DNA of 64,000 nt. Source: Branchiostoma belcheri. Lineage: Eukaryota; Chordata; Leptocardii; Amphioxiformes; Branchiostomatidae. The notes under the pieces are model-generated. The model was given only the letters and a program-made list of their open reading frames with translations. It searched no databases and was not told where the DNA came from. How positions within the stretch are numbered: the first letter of the stretch is position 1; each line of letters starts with the position of its first letter. Where the stretch lies: contig NW_017803268.1 of the NCBI RefSeq assembly GCF_001625305.1, forward strand, positions 652,553 through 716,552, written 5' to 3'. Below, piece after piece: positions 33,601 to 47,200 of the stretch. A program made the position numbers and the translations under genes.

Positions 33601-34589
33601 GGCACATGGTTAGTGACTTTGGGAGGATTCGAACCCGAGACCTCTTTGTTCCAAGACGAATGCTCTGCCATTGTGCCATGCGACCCTACTTTGACCCTTT
33701 GACTCTCGACATGAGGTTACGTCAAACAGACAAACAGAAAAAAGTGTGTTACCTTGACAATACTGATGGGTTTCCGTGACAGGTGGTAGCTGGTATAACA
33801 CAGGAATGTCAGGAACAGGGTCCACAGCTGGTAACTAGATGGTCAAAGAGGGGGGCAACAAAAGTACATGTATTACTATCACCCTGTTCATAACATACCT
33901 CACATAGCAATTGTACATTATTGGAAAACTGTTTTACATTTATTAGTAATATACAATTTGCTACAATTTAACTGTTGTTACTTGTAATTTTCTTGACAAC
34001 TTTGGTTTTGTATATTGTTATGGCAGTGGAAATCATACTTATAGTTTTAGATCCTTCGTAAAATATGTTTACTCGTTCTTGCTTACAGAACAGTATCAAA
34101 ACCCGTAGTATGTACAAGTAACTACTAGTACAGTGCTCAATAACATTAAAACGTCACTCATTAAAATTCAAAGGTCAACATATTACTAGACCTTTGATTT
34201 TTCATCATTTTCAATTAAAAAACAAGTCATGTATTTAAAGATTACAAAGGAAGATGTCACAAATGACAAGACAGGGAATGGCACGATGCTATTTTACTGT
34301 TGTTTACGTGGCCGAATGAATTTACATGATCTAACGCGTTATATAAGTATAACGTTACATGTAGTGGGTGGGAGGGGTACACCTTGTTCTAGGGTGTCGC
34401 CGGCAAATCTTAAAAAAACGTCCCTAAAAAGGGGGTTGCTTTTGCCAAAACTTGGCCAGATAGTAAAATATTGCTTCCGTGATCTTTGAAACTGAGAAGA
34501 ATGTCTACTTACACTTTCTGTCGGTCCCAACAAGGCGTCAAACCGAGCCACTGTAAGAACCGAATGCCGGGTGGACCTCGTACCGCCAT
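24614..34589 (-). CDS. SLC37A1/A2-like sugar-phosphate/phosphate antiporter (3' end unresolved)
   Basis: Sixteen exons, high to low: 34513-34589, 33753-33834, 33312-33387, 32770-32848, 32007-32142, 31230-31306, 30194-30360, 29393-29469, 27993-28094, 27226-27316, 27028-27090, 26289-26374, 25821-25875, 25427-25500, 25103-25181 and 24614-24735. They give 481 codons. Family-diagnostic stretches: YHLSRKPISIVK, a glycosylation-rich loop (NCNTTQNNTNTANCS), RGFIMGLWNSHTSVGNILGS, AISFLGALKIP, KLVSYTFLYWLPKYI, LVNGPYALITTAVSADL, GTHKSLKGNAKALSTVTAII and WDNVFYMLMASDVLACL. SLC37 proteins are 12-helix major-facilitator transporters of the ER that exchange glucose-6-phosphate for phosphate; whether this one does so is inferred. 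The human relative is about 500 residues, so only a short last exon is missing. Reading past 24614 gives 20 more codons to a stop at 24551. Confidence 0.9.
28250..28516. repeat. Two-unit tandem duplication of about 137 bp
   Basis: Units start at 28250 and 28387. Both contain GGTTATGGCTCACTGGGGAC and GCAGAAAC(G/A)AG(C/T)TGGACTGC. The open frames across it are a by-product. It lies in an SLC37-like intron. Confidence 0.8.
28733..28935. mobile_element. MITE, GGCCACACCAATTTAATTTC family (short form)
   Basis: The left end GGCCACACCAATTTAATTTC and right end TAAATTAGTGTGGCC are inverted complements extending through CTTGGTTAACGGATT. Other copies are at 38564-38944 and 47767-48136. Confidence 0.8.
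29823..30162. mobile_element. MITE of the GGCC...GATGTCATCC family
   Basis: The left end GGCCACACTGACTTAATTTT...GATGACATCC pairs with the right end GGATGTCATCC...AACATGGCC. The right 75 bp match 18985-19060 closely. Confidence 0.7.
30768..30798 (-). pseudogene. Relic of SLC37-like exon 7 start
   Basis: The minus strand repeats the first 31 bases of exon 7 (30330-30360) with four mismatches, coding RGFIMGL then diverging. It lies upstream of the real exon, between exons 6 and 7. Confidence 0.6.
31395..31998. repeat. GAGT/GAAT tetranucleotide minisatellite
   Basis: A long GAGT array is broken into higher-order units by a recurring AATAGATGGTTGGGTGAAAGAC segment (about six times). The apparent 282-residue Thr-His-Ser-Leu frame on the minus strand is a repeat artefact. 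It lies in the intron between exons 5 and 6 of the SLC37-like gene. Confidence 0.9.
33540..33690 (-). mobile_element. tRNA-derived SINE fragment
   Basis: Minus strand: TCGCATGGCACAATGGCAGAG (A-box-like) and GGTCTCGGGTTCGAATCCTC (B-box), then GTGCCCTTTGGAAAGGCACC, the same body as the other SINE copies. Confidence 0.6.
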
Positions 34590-35275
34590 CTTGTCTTGTC
34601 CAACAACTTATGGAGCCGTCCACAAATTTTTAAGGGGTGTGGTGGTAAATGTAAAATTATTGTGCATACAGGAATGCCCTATTTATCAAGTTTTTAATGA
34701 TATTGTATTCGAAAATAACCATCTCAGTAAATTTGAGTATGAGTATTCTATTTAGTAAGTAGCGTTATACCATGTGAATATCATAAATTTTAATGTGTGG
34801 AAAATTGAAACCTTTTTTATTAGTGAGATGTTCTGATGACGCAACACGTGCAGCAAAGACCATGTTGATCGGTTACTGTTGTTCTTGCCAAATAAGAAAA
34901 TACAGCTAGTTTACTTCATCAAAATGAACTTTATAGGATTTTTGCTATGGCTAGAAGTCATTTTTTCCTTCTAATATTCAATTTCTGAGTCTTCCTGTTA
35001 TCTGTCACATGTTTGTCTTGTGACTAGTCCAGTACTGCAGTTTGTATTATTATCACTAGGTGGCGCTCAAGCACGGTAGCTTTGTCTTTTTACATCCGGG
35101 ACATTCCCTTCCCCCTTCTTCTCCAGGACGGCCATTTTGTCTGTAGCGTGGTCAGGGTGTTTTCGCACATTTCTCGGGATTTTCTCCCCCAAATAAAACT
35201 GTTTTCTCCTTTAATCCTGTGTGTAGATGTTGCTTGGGTCGGAATTTGTGTGTTAGGTGTGTTTTGTTGTTTCCA
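34590..35275. promoter_or_regulatory. Bidirectional promoter region, SLC37-like and CSTF3
   Basis: The two start codons are 686 bp apart and diverge. A YY1-type motif (AAGATGGCGG on the minus strand, about 34584-34593) overlaps the SLC37-like start, and GGCCATTTTG (about 35130-35139) lies upstream of CSTF3. No TATA box is evident, as expected for housekeeping genes. Confidence 0.5.
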
Positions 35276-38200
35276 ATGATGTCTGGAGCGGGCGATGGCG
35301 GGCTGGGAAAGGTGAGTTCATTTTTGTTCTAAAAAAAATCCTTTCATGAATTTCAAACCTACATGATATTTTCGCCATATGTTGGCCTAATTTTATGTTA
35401 TGCTATTCGCCAAGGCTCTCCTTTAGCACTCAAGTGTTAGCATGTATATATCAAGCATTAGATTAGGCTGAGATGCAAGTGTTTGGCATGGATTTGTCAA
35501 CTTTTTTGTGCGATAGACGTAGCTTGGCCTTGGTGCCCGTGTGTGTACTAGGAAATTATGGTGGGGAGGGGGGGGGGGCAGAGAATTTGAAAATGGCTTG
35601 TGCTCAAAATAAAAAGAAAATATGAAAAGAGGTCTAGATTTTATTAAGGAGCTTCCACCTTAGATGTGTCTTAAATTCATGTACTAGTATATAGTGGTAT
35701 TTGAAGTGTGTATTAGCAGCTTAAAAATCTTTAATTTTGTTGGTGAATTTTTTTACCCCATGCTGTGATTTGGAAATTTCTTTTTGAAAATAAATTCACC
35801 AGTAATTTTTGCTGTTTTCTGGAAATTTTTATCCATCCATAGTATAATGATTCATACGTCAGCGTCAGGTCTTCAGAAAAGTTTTGAAAAATTGTGTCCT
35901 TCAATTTTTTCTGTACCAGGAGCAGGGCTACATCCCTGACCGTGTCAAGAAAGCAGAGAAGAGAATCGAAGCGAACGCGTTTGATGTAGATGCATGGAGT
36001 GTATTGATACGAGAGGCCCAGGTAAAAAGATTGATATTCACTACTACTAGTATTGATATGATATGTAAAATTAGTATTCACCTGCATTACTTCATTATGA
36101 CTATAATATTAGCTGAAACAATACAACCATTTAACCGTTTAAGTTTAGTGTTAGTTTTAACTAAGAAATGTGATAATGAAATAACAATTGTGTGTAGTGT
36201 TAGCAGATTTAGTGTGTTGTCAGTGTCTTAGCCATTGTCTAATGCTGAAATATGATATAGATACTAGTTGACAAATACCGACTGTACACAATAAACAACT
36301 ACCATTTACATGTATTTTGTATGAAGTGTCATTGTTGCTTATTCAATTATTGTTTCATCTATGCTAATGATCCTTTAGTTCGTGAGGATGTTGACTTAAT
36401 TATTAATTTAATATTGCATGATTGGCTTTGCTATATGAACTGACTGAACACTGGATGAACTTATTAATTCATCTTTGAACATACATTAATCTAGATATTG
36501 AAGTATCTTAAGTTGAAGATTTGATTGGAAAAAAAAATGAATTCTCTTAAATGACGCTACAGTTGCTAGATTTAGTATCATTTACCAATGGCACCAAGTA
36601 ACTCAGGCTCAGTAACTAAGTCTTTGAGAGTAAGACTAAGAGTAAGAAAAATTGGGAATGTGTGTAGCCTGGAATCCAGCCACTCTGCACTAATCATGTC
36701 TCTCTTGGTAGTTGTGATCAGGCCAAAGTTAACAAGGCTTGTATCCAGGCTAAGTGAGTGAGAGAGTAGCCTGGAGTCCAGCCATGTAAGCTACATGGGC
36801 AGACTAGCAAATCTTGGGAAGTGGCCTAAAGCTAACAAGGCTGGATGCCAGGCTAAGAGTAGTAGGAGAGAGTGAATGTGTCAAAACTCAATCACTAACT
36901 AGCAAAGATGTATGGATGGAAAGAATGAATGAATTGCATGGGAATGAATGAAAGTTGACTTGAAGCACAACAGTTCTTATTGGTGAGTAAGGTACAGTTT
37001 ATACATGTACATTGAATCATTCCCCAAGTCTTAACAACAACCTTTCTTTCGTACACTTGTTATTTTTGGAAATAATATCTCGTGCAAAGGTTAACATTAG
37101 CTTGCGTTACGATGTCGTTTTCAGAACCAGAATATCGACAAAGCGCGGGGAACGTACGAGCGACTGGTGGGACAGTTTCAGACTGCAGGGCGCTACTGGA
37201 AGATATACATTGAGGCTGAGGTTTCTATCATGTTTCTTTGCTGTTTCTTAACAAATATTAGTAGTATTCATGCTTTAAATTATATTTACCAATTATCGTA
37301 ATGTCTAAGACAGTAAGTTATAGCCACGAGGATCTTTAAAACTTCCAGGTTTCGAGTTTTGCTTCTCCAATTTGTAGTTTTGTTCCCAAAATGTACAGAT
37401 CCAAATAAAATATTCTAGTCCATGAAAGCTTGAATTGCAGTTTTGTTTTGGATTGTTGTTCGCTAATAAGTATAATTTCTTTCAGAAGTCAGACGGTTTC
37501 CTTTTTAATTTTAATACAGTGAATCAGACAAAAAGTTTTTCATATTGAGAAATGTATGTGTAGGTTAAAGTTGACAAACTACATTGCATTTTTCATAAAT
37601 GTTGATAATTGTGGTGCATAGATAATGTTGTGTTATTGACTGACGGATTGGTACAAAAATACAACCTTTTTCCTTGGTGTTCTGTTGTCTTTGACAACGC
37701 ACACCGAGACTCTGTGTTTTACTGTGTCTGCACACACCAGGTATACAGTAGACTAAGTGTATATATAGTCTTAAGGGTTTGTGTGCGGGTGTGAGTGTTT
37801 GTACAATGTATGTGTCAGAGTCTGTTTGTATGGCTGTGTGTGTGTGTGTGTGTCTGCATGTGTACAACAGTTTGTCAGTGTATGCGTGAGAGTGTGTGTG
37901 TGTACCTGTGTGTGTATGCGTGAGAGTGTGTGTGTATACCTGTGTGTGTATGCGTGAGTGTGTGTGTGTGTACCTGTGTGTGTGAGTGTACCAGTATGTG
38001 TGCGTTTATGTGTGTGTGTGTGCACATCATGAGTGCATGTGCGTGCTTGAGACAATGAGAGTGTGTGAGTGTCAAAGTGTGTGTGACTATGAGGGTGGGG
38101 CATGTGTAAGTGCATGCATGTGTTTGGGGGGGAGTTACATGTATTGTCTCACGCTAGGGTACTAAGATTTTATTCTATATTCATAATCATATTGTATAGC

Positions 38201-41200
38201 TGTGTGTAACTACTAGTGTGTGTGTATGTGAGGCTGTGAGCTTGTATGCAAGTGTGGGAGCTTTAGGTATCATTTTTTGTACTCACCAGGAATGGTTAAT
38301 GGCCTTGCTTGTGATTCATCAATTCATAATTTGTATGTGTGTTTGAATGCTGACTTGATTTTGACCTAGAGTGCATCAACTTTTTCATAGGCATCCTTTT
38401 TGATGCCTAGTTCTCTTTCTGAATCCCAACTTAAATCTGCCAAAATTTGGGAGGAGTTGGTTTATTTAGTAAAATTTAGTAAAAACTGAAATGTCCAAAA
38501 TGTAATTCCATTCCCACCCTAACTAAATAAATGATAAAGCCAGAGTGTTTTGAGTATGGCCTAGGCCACACCAATTTAATTTGTTGGTTCTCGGATTCGC
38601 CTCTTAGTCTTAGTTTTTTCTGATTTGCAAAAAAAAATAATATGATTCTGGTTCTGAATCAACTGAAAAATGCTCATGTTTTGCCCCCAACAGTTGAGGA
38701 TAGTCCTTTTCTTCCTAGTTGTTACAGTTTTCCCATCTATCATTGCAGTGGTTTGATTTAAAGTTCAAAATTCAATGTTTAAATTTTAACCCAGCCTTTT
38801 GTGTTGACTTCATGGCTCATTTCGTAGCATTTAAGCCTATAATAGGATGCCTAGACCTGTTTTTATTTTTATTTTTTTTTCGCCCTGTCGCTTCATATTT
38901 TTTCTGAAAAAATCCGAGAACCAACAAATTAAATTGGTGTGGCCCTAACTAATTGAGTGCTAGAATTCATGTGTGCTTGCTTATTTTTAAAAACTAACCA
39001 AATATCAAATATGAAATTTCAAAAATAATGTTGAAGGAAGAAATCCCAAAGAATAGATTATTTTATGTCTGGTGTTAGATTATGTGAAACCAGCATTTTC
39101 TGTGTTAATATTGTCTATGATAACATGCTTTTCTGGCCTACATCCTTTTCCTTTCCAATTTATATGAAAGCAAATACATATGAATGCAGGCCTACAACGT
39201 TTATAATGTGTGTGCCTGTGTACAAGTGCAATAATACATAATTGATAGAGAAATGACGGACTGATTTATTTTATTTCCCGTTTCTTAAATCTAGAAGTAA
39301 ATTTTTGCAATCATCTTTCCTATGCTACATAAAGTTTCACCCATTTCCATGCAGTACAATTTTACATTGCAGTGGTCGAAATACTTTTTTTCTGTGCTCT
39401 GCAAAATTGCAGAAGAGTCAAAATTTTGTTCTGCAATTTGGAAATACTTTCTGCAAATACACAAGCCTCCATACTACAATCTTGCAAGTTTATAAGCATG
39501 AACTATTGATTGATATGCAAATTAGTGAAGACAAATCAAGACAAGGTTGATGTAAATTAGTGAAGAAGCTCCTGTTGTTTCAGAACAGGAGCTTAAGTGT
39601 TGTCTGTCCTTGGGGCCAAGAGCACCAAATCCCAAGTGCCAATTTTTCCTGCTGCAAAATTGCAGATTGTATAAATTTTTCTTCTGCAATCTTGAAAATC
39701 TATCTGCAGATTGCAGACTGCAGACAGGTATTTCGAACACTGCATTGTATGAATCTATGATAGATTACATGACATATTCCTTGATGTGTCTTCCTCAGAA
39801 ACTTGTCAAGTATGTAACTAGAAATATAAAGTACATACAGATCCATGTGGACAAGTTTAACTTAAAAAAGGGGAAAGAACTTTACTGGTGATAAGGGTGT
39901 TCCATTATTAAACATTTGGAACTGAGTAATGTGGTGTTATGTGCTTTTTGTCTTGTGGGCTTTGGGAGGGTGAACGGAACCTGTACTTAGGCAATGGCTC
40001 AATAGGGGGCGCTTTGCCTTATTATAATGTGTCCCTATACCCTTTGAACAATCTCTGCGATAAGCCAGAATAAGCAAAGAATTCATATTGACCTTGACAT
40101 CTGATGAAGCCACGGTCTGTTTAGTAGCTCCTAGCCCTTCAGGAATTCTAGTTCAATGCGAAGTCCCACGTATAAGGCTTTAAAAATACTTAATTTTCGC
40201 GCAAAATGTTTTACTGCCCCCAACGTCCTTCCACACCATTTCCCTGTCCAGTCATTCATCTCTTTCCTGTTCTCTCAAGGCCTATTGCTAATTTTTTCCA
40301 GAAAAGCTCCTGGACGATTCAGTTATGATACTAATACTAGATCCAAAGTTCGCACCTTTTTTAGAAAAAATACATTCAATGAGCATGTTGGCAGAACGTA
40401 CTGCGAAACCCATATGTATTGTCTGTAGTTTCCAAATGTGGCGGAAAAGATCTTGTCTGCAACAGGCAAAATTCTGATGCAACATTGACCAAACGTCCAA
40501 CGAAAACCGTAAAAAATCAGGGTTTCGTACTGGTGCGGTACGCTTTGCCAACATGGTTGTTTAATGTGGGTAATTTGAACCAAACACAGTAGCCCATTAC
40601 GACTATATCAAGCTCCTTCAAGAAGCTCAAGGATTCAGAGTCTCAGAGATCTTGAACCCAAATGACAAGCGTAACACATTTTGCACCTAGGCCATTTTGG
40701 ATCCCTCAGACCAGATAAGACCATGTCATTTTCTTGTGAAACGTCAAGACCCTGTACTATCTCCTCCACTTTCAAGATTTCTCCAAGAGTACTCAAGAAG
40801 TAACCAATGCTAAAAGCAAAACATGTAAATGTATTGACTGAAGTCATATAAGCCAGGCTTATCCTCGATGAAATATCACTGAAATGAAAATCCACAGTGG
40901 AACTGCTCATTTTAACCTCCCTGCTACCTAACCCCATAACCAATACAAATTTGGTGCCAAGTGGCTGCCTTAGCATGCTGAAAGTTAATAGACAACTAGT
41001 TGCTCTATTGGAATGCTCATCCTCGACTGTACAGTGGAATTGTAGCTGTAAAAGAATAGAAATATTTAAGTACCCCCAAGGATATCATAAATTAAAGCAT
41101 GGCTGGACCAGGTGCTTCAATCCTTGTATAAAGTCACGGCCTAATAACTAGCAGTCAAAATGTACCATATTCACCAAAGGAACTGTGTTGCAAAGGATGT

Positions 41201-44200
41201 CTTGCCCACCTTCAGCAGTCTTCTATATGTGATTTTTCTCACTTAACTTTGTAGTACAATTTTTCTGACAGCAGACATACCCATATTACAAATAATGTTA
41301 GCTGCCAATTCAGTATACTAGTATTGTGAGCCTTGATAAGCTAGAGTACAATGTATTTGTTCAGTAGTAAATTTGTAACTACTATTTGCAGGTTTTTCAA
41401 ATTTTAACCACCATCAGATATAGATAGTAGTTATTAGGATGACTATAAACATTTTTGTCTCATGTTGTCCATTTTTTGTGTCATTGTGTTTATTGGACTG
41501 TATATCTCCATTACTTCATAAAAGTACATTTGGCAGTTATGAAACAGTTTGCAACTGTCAGTAAAAAGGATAATCTATGCCCTGGTCACATTCTAAAATA
41601 AACATTGCATTTAAAAGGTACCTACGGTTTTGGACATAGGCCTTAAATGCTTAAAAAAATTCTATAGTTGCGAAAATGAAAACTAGACATGCAGTTAAAT
41701 ATAAAACATTACATAACAAAATGTATCAAGCAGCTGAATATATCTTCTGGAGTCAGATTTTCCAGATGGCAGCCACTGTCTTTCATCCTCAGTCACTGAT
41801 GAAAGTGGATGCTATCAGAAATGTCTGACTTTAGATGTAATTTATCAGTTGCTTGATACATTTTTATTCCAATATTCAGAGGCTTTATAGTCTATTTTGG
41901 GGAACCCACTATTGAAAATGATAATTTTCTTCAAATAAACATCAGGGCTCGAAATTCATTTTTGAGAATAGGTGCACTGGTGCTGCACCCAACCTAAAAA
42001 ATCAGGTGCACAATTTTTTTTGGGGTGCACCGTATAAAACAAAAATGACCTAATTACAGATCTTACTGCACCTCTTCTGAGCTTGAATCTGAAATGATAG
42101 CTAAGTAAACAAGTACTACAACAAAGATTTTATTATTTTTCTGATACGTAGATGCCAAGAGTATCCTGTATTACTGTATACATTTAATATGTACAAAAAT
42201 ACCTAGAAAGATATTTGGGTGCACCAGTGCTAGCCTGGGTTCCATCCTGGTTAGTTTACATCTGCTCCCACAGTTGGTGGTAGGGACTGTGGGAGCGGAC
42301 GTAAACTAACCAGGATGGAACCCAGGCTACACCAGTGCACCCACAGAAAAAAATTGGGTGCACAGCTCCAAATTTGGGTGCACTAAGGTGCACATGCACC
42401 CAGTATTTCAAGCCCTGAACACTGATGTCAGTGACCACAATGAAGCATTGTAGAACTTGAAAAACTTGCAATTGGAATCAGAAACTCATTGAAATCTCAG
42501 GACTTAATGTGTCGTTAGGAACTGGCGAGTAAATTTGGATGTATATTGGAAGCCAGATGAGTTGCATGTGACAGGCCAATTTAATGGGCAGTGATGCTTT
42601 ATTAGTGCCAAGTGTTACATGTAATGGAGTCGCCATACTTGAATTAAAGCTGCAAAATTGTGAACTGCACAACAAAGATTTTGTATTCTACAAAACTGAC
42701 AGTAACATTAGATTGAAGATGAATTGCAAGCTGCAATATTCTTTTTCTCCAATTTGTCTGAAAACAAAATTAGTGCGTAAAGTTAAACCTTCATCCATTT
42801 GTATGAGTCACAGTTTCAGGCAGCATGACAAAAGGTTAATAGTTGGAGTTTATTGTTTGGTAGTTCCTGCAAATTCCTCACATCTGATCTGCAATGCCCC
42901 CTGTTGGTAGGATGTTGTATTACAACAAACAGATCAAAGCAAGAATTCTGTATTTTGTAATTGATCAACGTGTTTGAAAAAGTAGATGTAATCATTTGGG
43001 CGTAAATTTCTACCAACGAAGGCAACCTATGTATTTTCCCAAATTTGACTTCCTTGGCGAAGGATTTTCAAGTGTTTGAGAAAAGAATTAAGGTTGCTAC
43101 TTAGGTAGATATGATCTATCTGATAATAGGGAGGATTCCTTGATCTAATACATGAAATATCTTAGCAATTCTGTCAATTTTCAATCTCATTTGATGCAAT
43201 ATAAAGAAAAATAAAGGACTCCTATCTTTTGTGAGTTATCCACAAACCAACCCAATAAGGAGAGGTAAACATAAGTTAACTAGTGCGTATAGGTGAATAC
43301 AATAAATGCTCCTAAACCACAGGGATATAAAGCTGGTATTATTCAAGCCTGCACATGCTGGCCTTTTGCGGCATATATGAGTCGGCACTGTACTGAACTC
43401 CACTGAACTCAAGAAGAGCAGCCTGGGTGCCTGGTAGCTTAAAGCCTCTACCAGGCTTCGGGAGGCAGCTGGAAAGAGTAGAAATCGGCCAAATAATAAT
43501 GAGTGGCAATCTGTTCTCCCCAGCAGACCAACTTCCCTGGCATGTTATCTCTCTATTTGGCCAATTTCTACTCTTTCCAGCCGCCTCCCGAAGCTTGGTA
43601 GAGGCTACCGTAGCTACCGCTGGCTCCCTATTGTCACTAGCTACCATGTGGACTACAGAGGAAGGCAATCGGTGTGGCAATACCCATATACTATCATAGC
43701 TTGAAAGTTCACAAATATCCTCATGTTGTGGACAGCAAATCACATGGGTGAATATACCTGCCCTTTTTCATGGACACAATGGATTGTTACAGGTGTGAGT
43801 GAGATTGTTGAGTGCGCATGTACACAATCATAAGTGTGGATCACAAAATATACATCAGCAAAATCTACCCATGCCATGTCAGATGAACATGGCATCCATT
43901 GGTACCTCAAGTCAGTCCATATAGGCAAGAAAAAGTTTCTGTCACACAAAGAAAGTACTGTTCACCATGCCTTGTGTATCCAGCAGTTAAGTTAAAGGAC
44001 TCCCAATTCTTTGTTTGCAGATGAAAGCCAGGAACTATGAAAGAGTTGAAAAGGTAAGTCACTCCATAAAGTAGTTTCTCCAAATTTATGACATATTTGA
44101 TTTGACAGATTGCCACATTGATTTTCCAGTTGTAATATTCTGGCCGTTTGCAAAAAAAAAAAAAGACTGCCATATAATTTTTTTATAAAGAACTTGGTTG

Positions 44201-47200
44201 ATTAAACAGGTCTAGTAGAAAAGCTACATGTATTGTATCCAAATTAATTGCAGTCATGACCTACAGATACTGGCATTTCTGATAACTTTCTGTATAGTTT
44301 GCTTCCTTTTTTGTGATCAAGAAGAAAATTATATGGTTTAAGCTATTTTACATGCTTTCTAATATGCTTCATTTGCTAAGCTGTGACAAAAAAGCATGTC
44401 TACTGACAGACATTCTAAAAAGTGTTTTACTTGAAAATTGTAATTTTGTTCTGGGAAAGTTTTGATATACATGTAGGTTCTGGGCTTATGATTGTTAATA
44501 ACCTAAATTACATTTTCTTCCATCAGTTATTCCAGCGATGTCTGATGAAGGTGTTGAACATTGACCTGTGGAAGTGTTACCTGAACTATGTCAGAGAGAC
44601 CAAGGGCAGTCTGCCATCTTACAGGTACAGATCATCATTCAAGTTTGATTTTCATTCAATTTGCTATTTTGTTAAGTACCAGAAATGTAACCTGTTCTTC
44701 TTTATTTCTCCAGAGAAAAGATGGCACAGGCATATGACTTTGCTCTAGACAAGATGGGGATGGACATCATGTCATACCAGGTACAGTCTAGTTCAAAGGA
44801 CCATGGCTATGTATCATTATATAGATGTGACATTACATGTAAAATGGGTAATTTTATTGTGCATTCTGAAATATTATCATTACTGTTTTGACTCGTTTTA
44901 GCCAAAACACATCATAATGTGATCCTTTCCTGTGCTTTTCAGATCTGGAGTGACTACATTTCTTTCTTGAAAGGAGTGTAAGTATTGCAGTTTTTTTAAT
45001 CAATTGCAAAGACAGAACAGTTTCTGATGCTACTAGTAGATAGTTCAGTGCCTCATTTTTGCTCAGTATTTCTATGGGCTCACAGATAATGTTGATTCCA
45101 GGGAGGCGGTAGGTTCGTACGCAGAGAACCAGCGAATCACAGCGGTGCGTAGAGTTTACCAGCGAGGCTGTGTCAACCCCATGGTCAACATAGAACAGCT
45201 GTGGAGGGAGTACAACCAGTATGAGACTGTGAGTAACACTGTTCTTCTATCTTAATCAATATAGATTGTACAATTGTCATATAACGTTTACTAACATAAT
45301 AATTATTCCTTCAGGTCACATATTTCTGATTCGCCACCCAGAAAAAAATGAGATCTTCTATAAAAATAATGGTGTATCTACATGTAAACTGTGCATACCT
45401 GGGGGTGCTGCACTTAGTAAGAGATCTTTCAAATACAATGTTATTCAAGATATAGATATACAATATGTAAGCCAGAAGATGCATATACATGTTGTATATG
45501 AAATAATGAAACAGGGCAATGAAATAATGAAATAATGAAAGAGGGTAACTGGTTTGCACTAAAAAAAATAATATAAACTTTCTTGAGATTACAAAAATGT
45601 TATGTCTAGTAATAATATAGAGAGTACACAATAAGACAAATGTAAAAACTGCAAAATCTACAATACTTTAGGATTTGATTAATACATTATTCAGTGGCAC
45701 AGTGCAGTTTCAGATATGATTATGATTAAATGTTGTTGAACTAAGGACTGTCTTTCTCTCCCCCAGGGCATCAACCCCATCATAGCCAAGAAGATGATAG
45801 AAGATCGCAGTAGGGACTACATGAACGCCAGACGGGTCGCTAAGGTCTGCAATTTCATGTACTACTTTTGCTACCAGCTTGAGTTAAAATTGCTTACCAA
45901 ATCATTATGAAAGTCTTATGAAGCTATACCACATTTGTAGAAGGATTGACATAACAGGTGACTTATAATCACTTCTTCAAGATGTCAAACCTAAGACCAG
46001 ACTGTAAGATTTGAACCACTCACACCGGGAAGAACCCCAGTTCTTTTCGTTAAGTATGGAAGGATCTTTAACATGCTCAAGGGAAGTATATTATGAGGGT
46101 ATAAACTTGAAGACTAACTAAAGCCTTTGTCCTTACCAGGAGTATGAAGCTGTAACCAGAGGTCTGAACCGGAACATGCCGTCCATTCCACCTACTGGTA
46201 CACCAGACGAAGTCAAACAGGTAAGGGGAAATGTAGAGTACTTCTAACCTTTAGCTATCTCTATTGGGGAAGGTTAAAGACATGCTTTACTAATTAAAGT
46301 ATAAGGGTAATAAGGATGTCTAAAAAGATCTCCTCTAGTGTTTTGTCCACTTTTTGAAGCCTCTAAATATGATGGCTAACTATAAAGATTGTTTTTTTTT
46401 CTTAGGTTGACCTTTGGAAAAAGTACATCAATTGGGAGAAGAGCAATCCACTGAGAACAGAGGACCACGCTGTCATCGCAAAGAGAGGTATGTTCTTGTC
46501 TTTCACATGCCATTCTGCTAATGCAAACTGTTAAAAATGTTATTGTATTTGTAATAGGTTGATATTGTTGTAAGGGACAAACCAAAAATACTTGAAATGT
46601 ATTAGAAAAGCTAGAGCCTCCAACTTACAATAAATTGTTCTCATGAAGTAGAGTCACTGTGGTAGGAAGGGGTGGTTGGTTACCACAGATAGGCCTGAAG
46701 GTCAAGTTGGAAGGATATGATCATAACTGTCAAGCTCTTCTGTCACTCAATCAAGCCATACAGCAATAGCAGGATCCAAGATAATTTTCTGTGTGGTAAA
46801 ATGTACAGGACCATATCATGAGTTATGTTGTTTTGTTTGTTTGTTTGTTGTAGTAATATTTGCGTACGAGCAGTGCATGTTGTGCCTGGGCCACCGACCT
46901 GACATCTGGTATGAGGCTGCAAAGTACCTGGAGGAGTCCAGCAAGCTCCTGTCTGAGAAGGGGGTGAGTCTGAAAAGCTTCAACAATATTTTTCCTTACC
47001 AAACATTGGGTTTGATACAAGATTTTGAAGAAAGTAGTAATGTGATTCTTACACTTGTACACGTTTGTGGCATCAAAGGTACCATAGCTTGGCGAGCAGA
47101 CACAAGATCGAAAGGTTATGGGTTCGATTCCTAGCATTCCTAGCTAGACATTGGGTTCACGGGAAAAGCACTTTACACAGATTTCTTCACTCCACCTACA

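Noticed and set aside
37771-38115. His/Thr-rich minus-strand open frame
   Set aside because: TG-rich low-complexity sequence.
39370-39742. Target-site duplication for the hAT-like element
   Set aside because: Flanks share only about 5 bases (CATTG), short of the expected 8 bp, so I do not claim it.
40156-41151. Several open frames in CSTF3 intron 3
   Set aside because: No recognisable domain, no codon bias and no splice signals; overlapping shadows on both strands.
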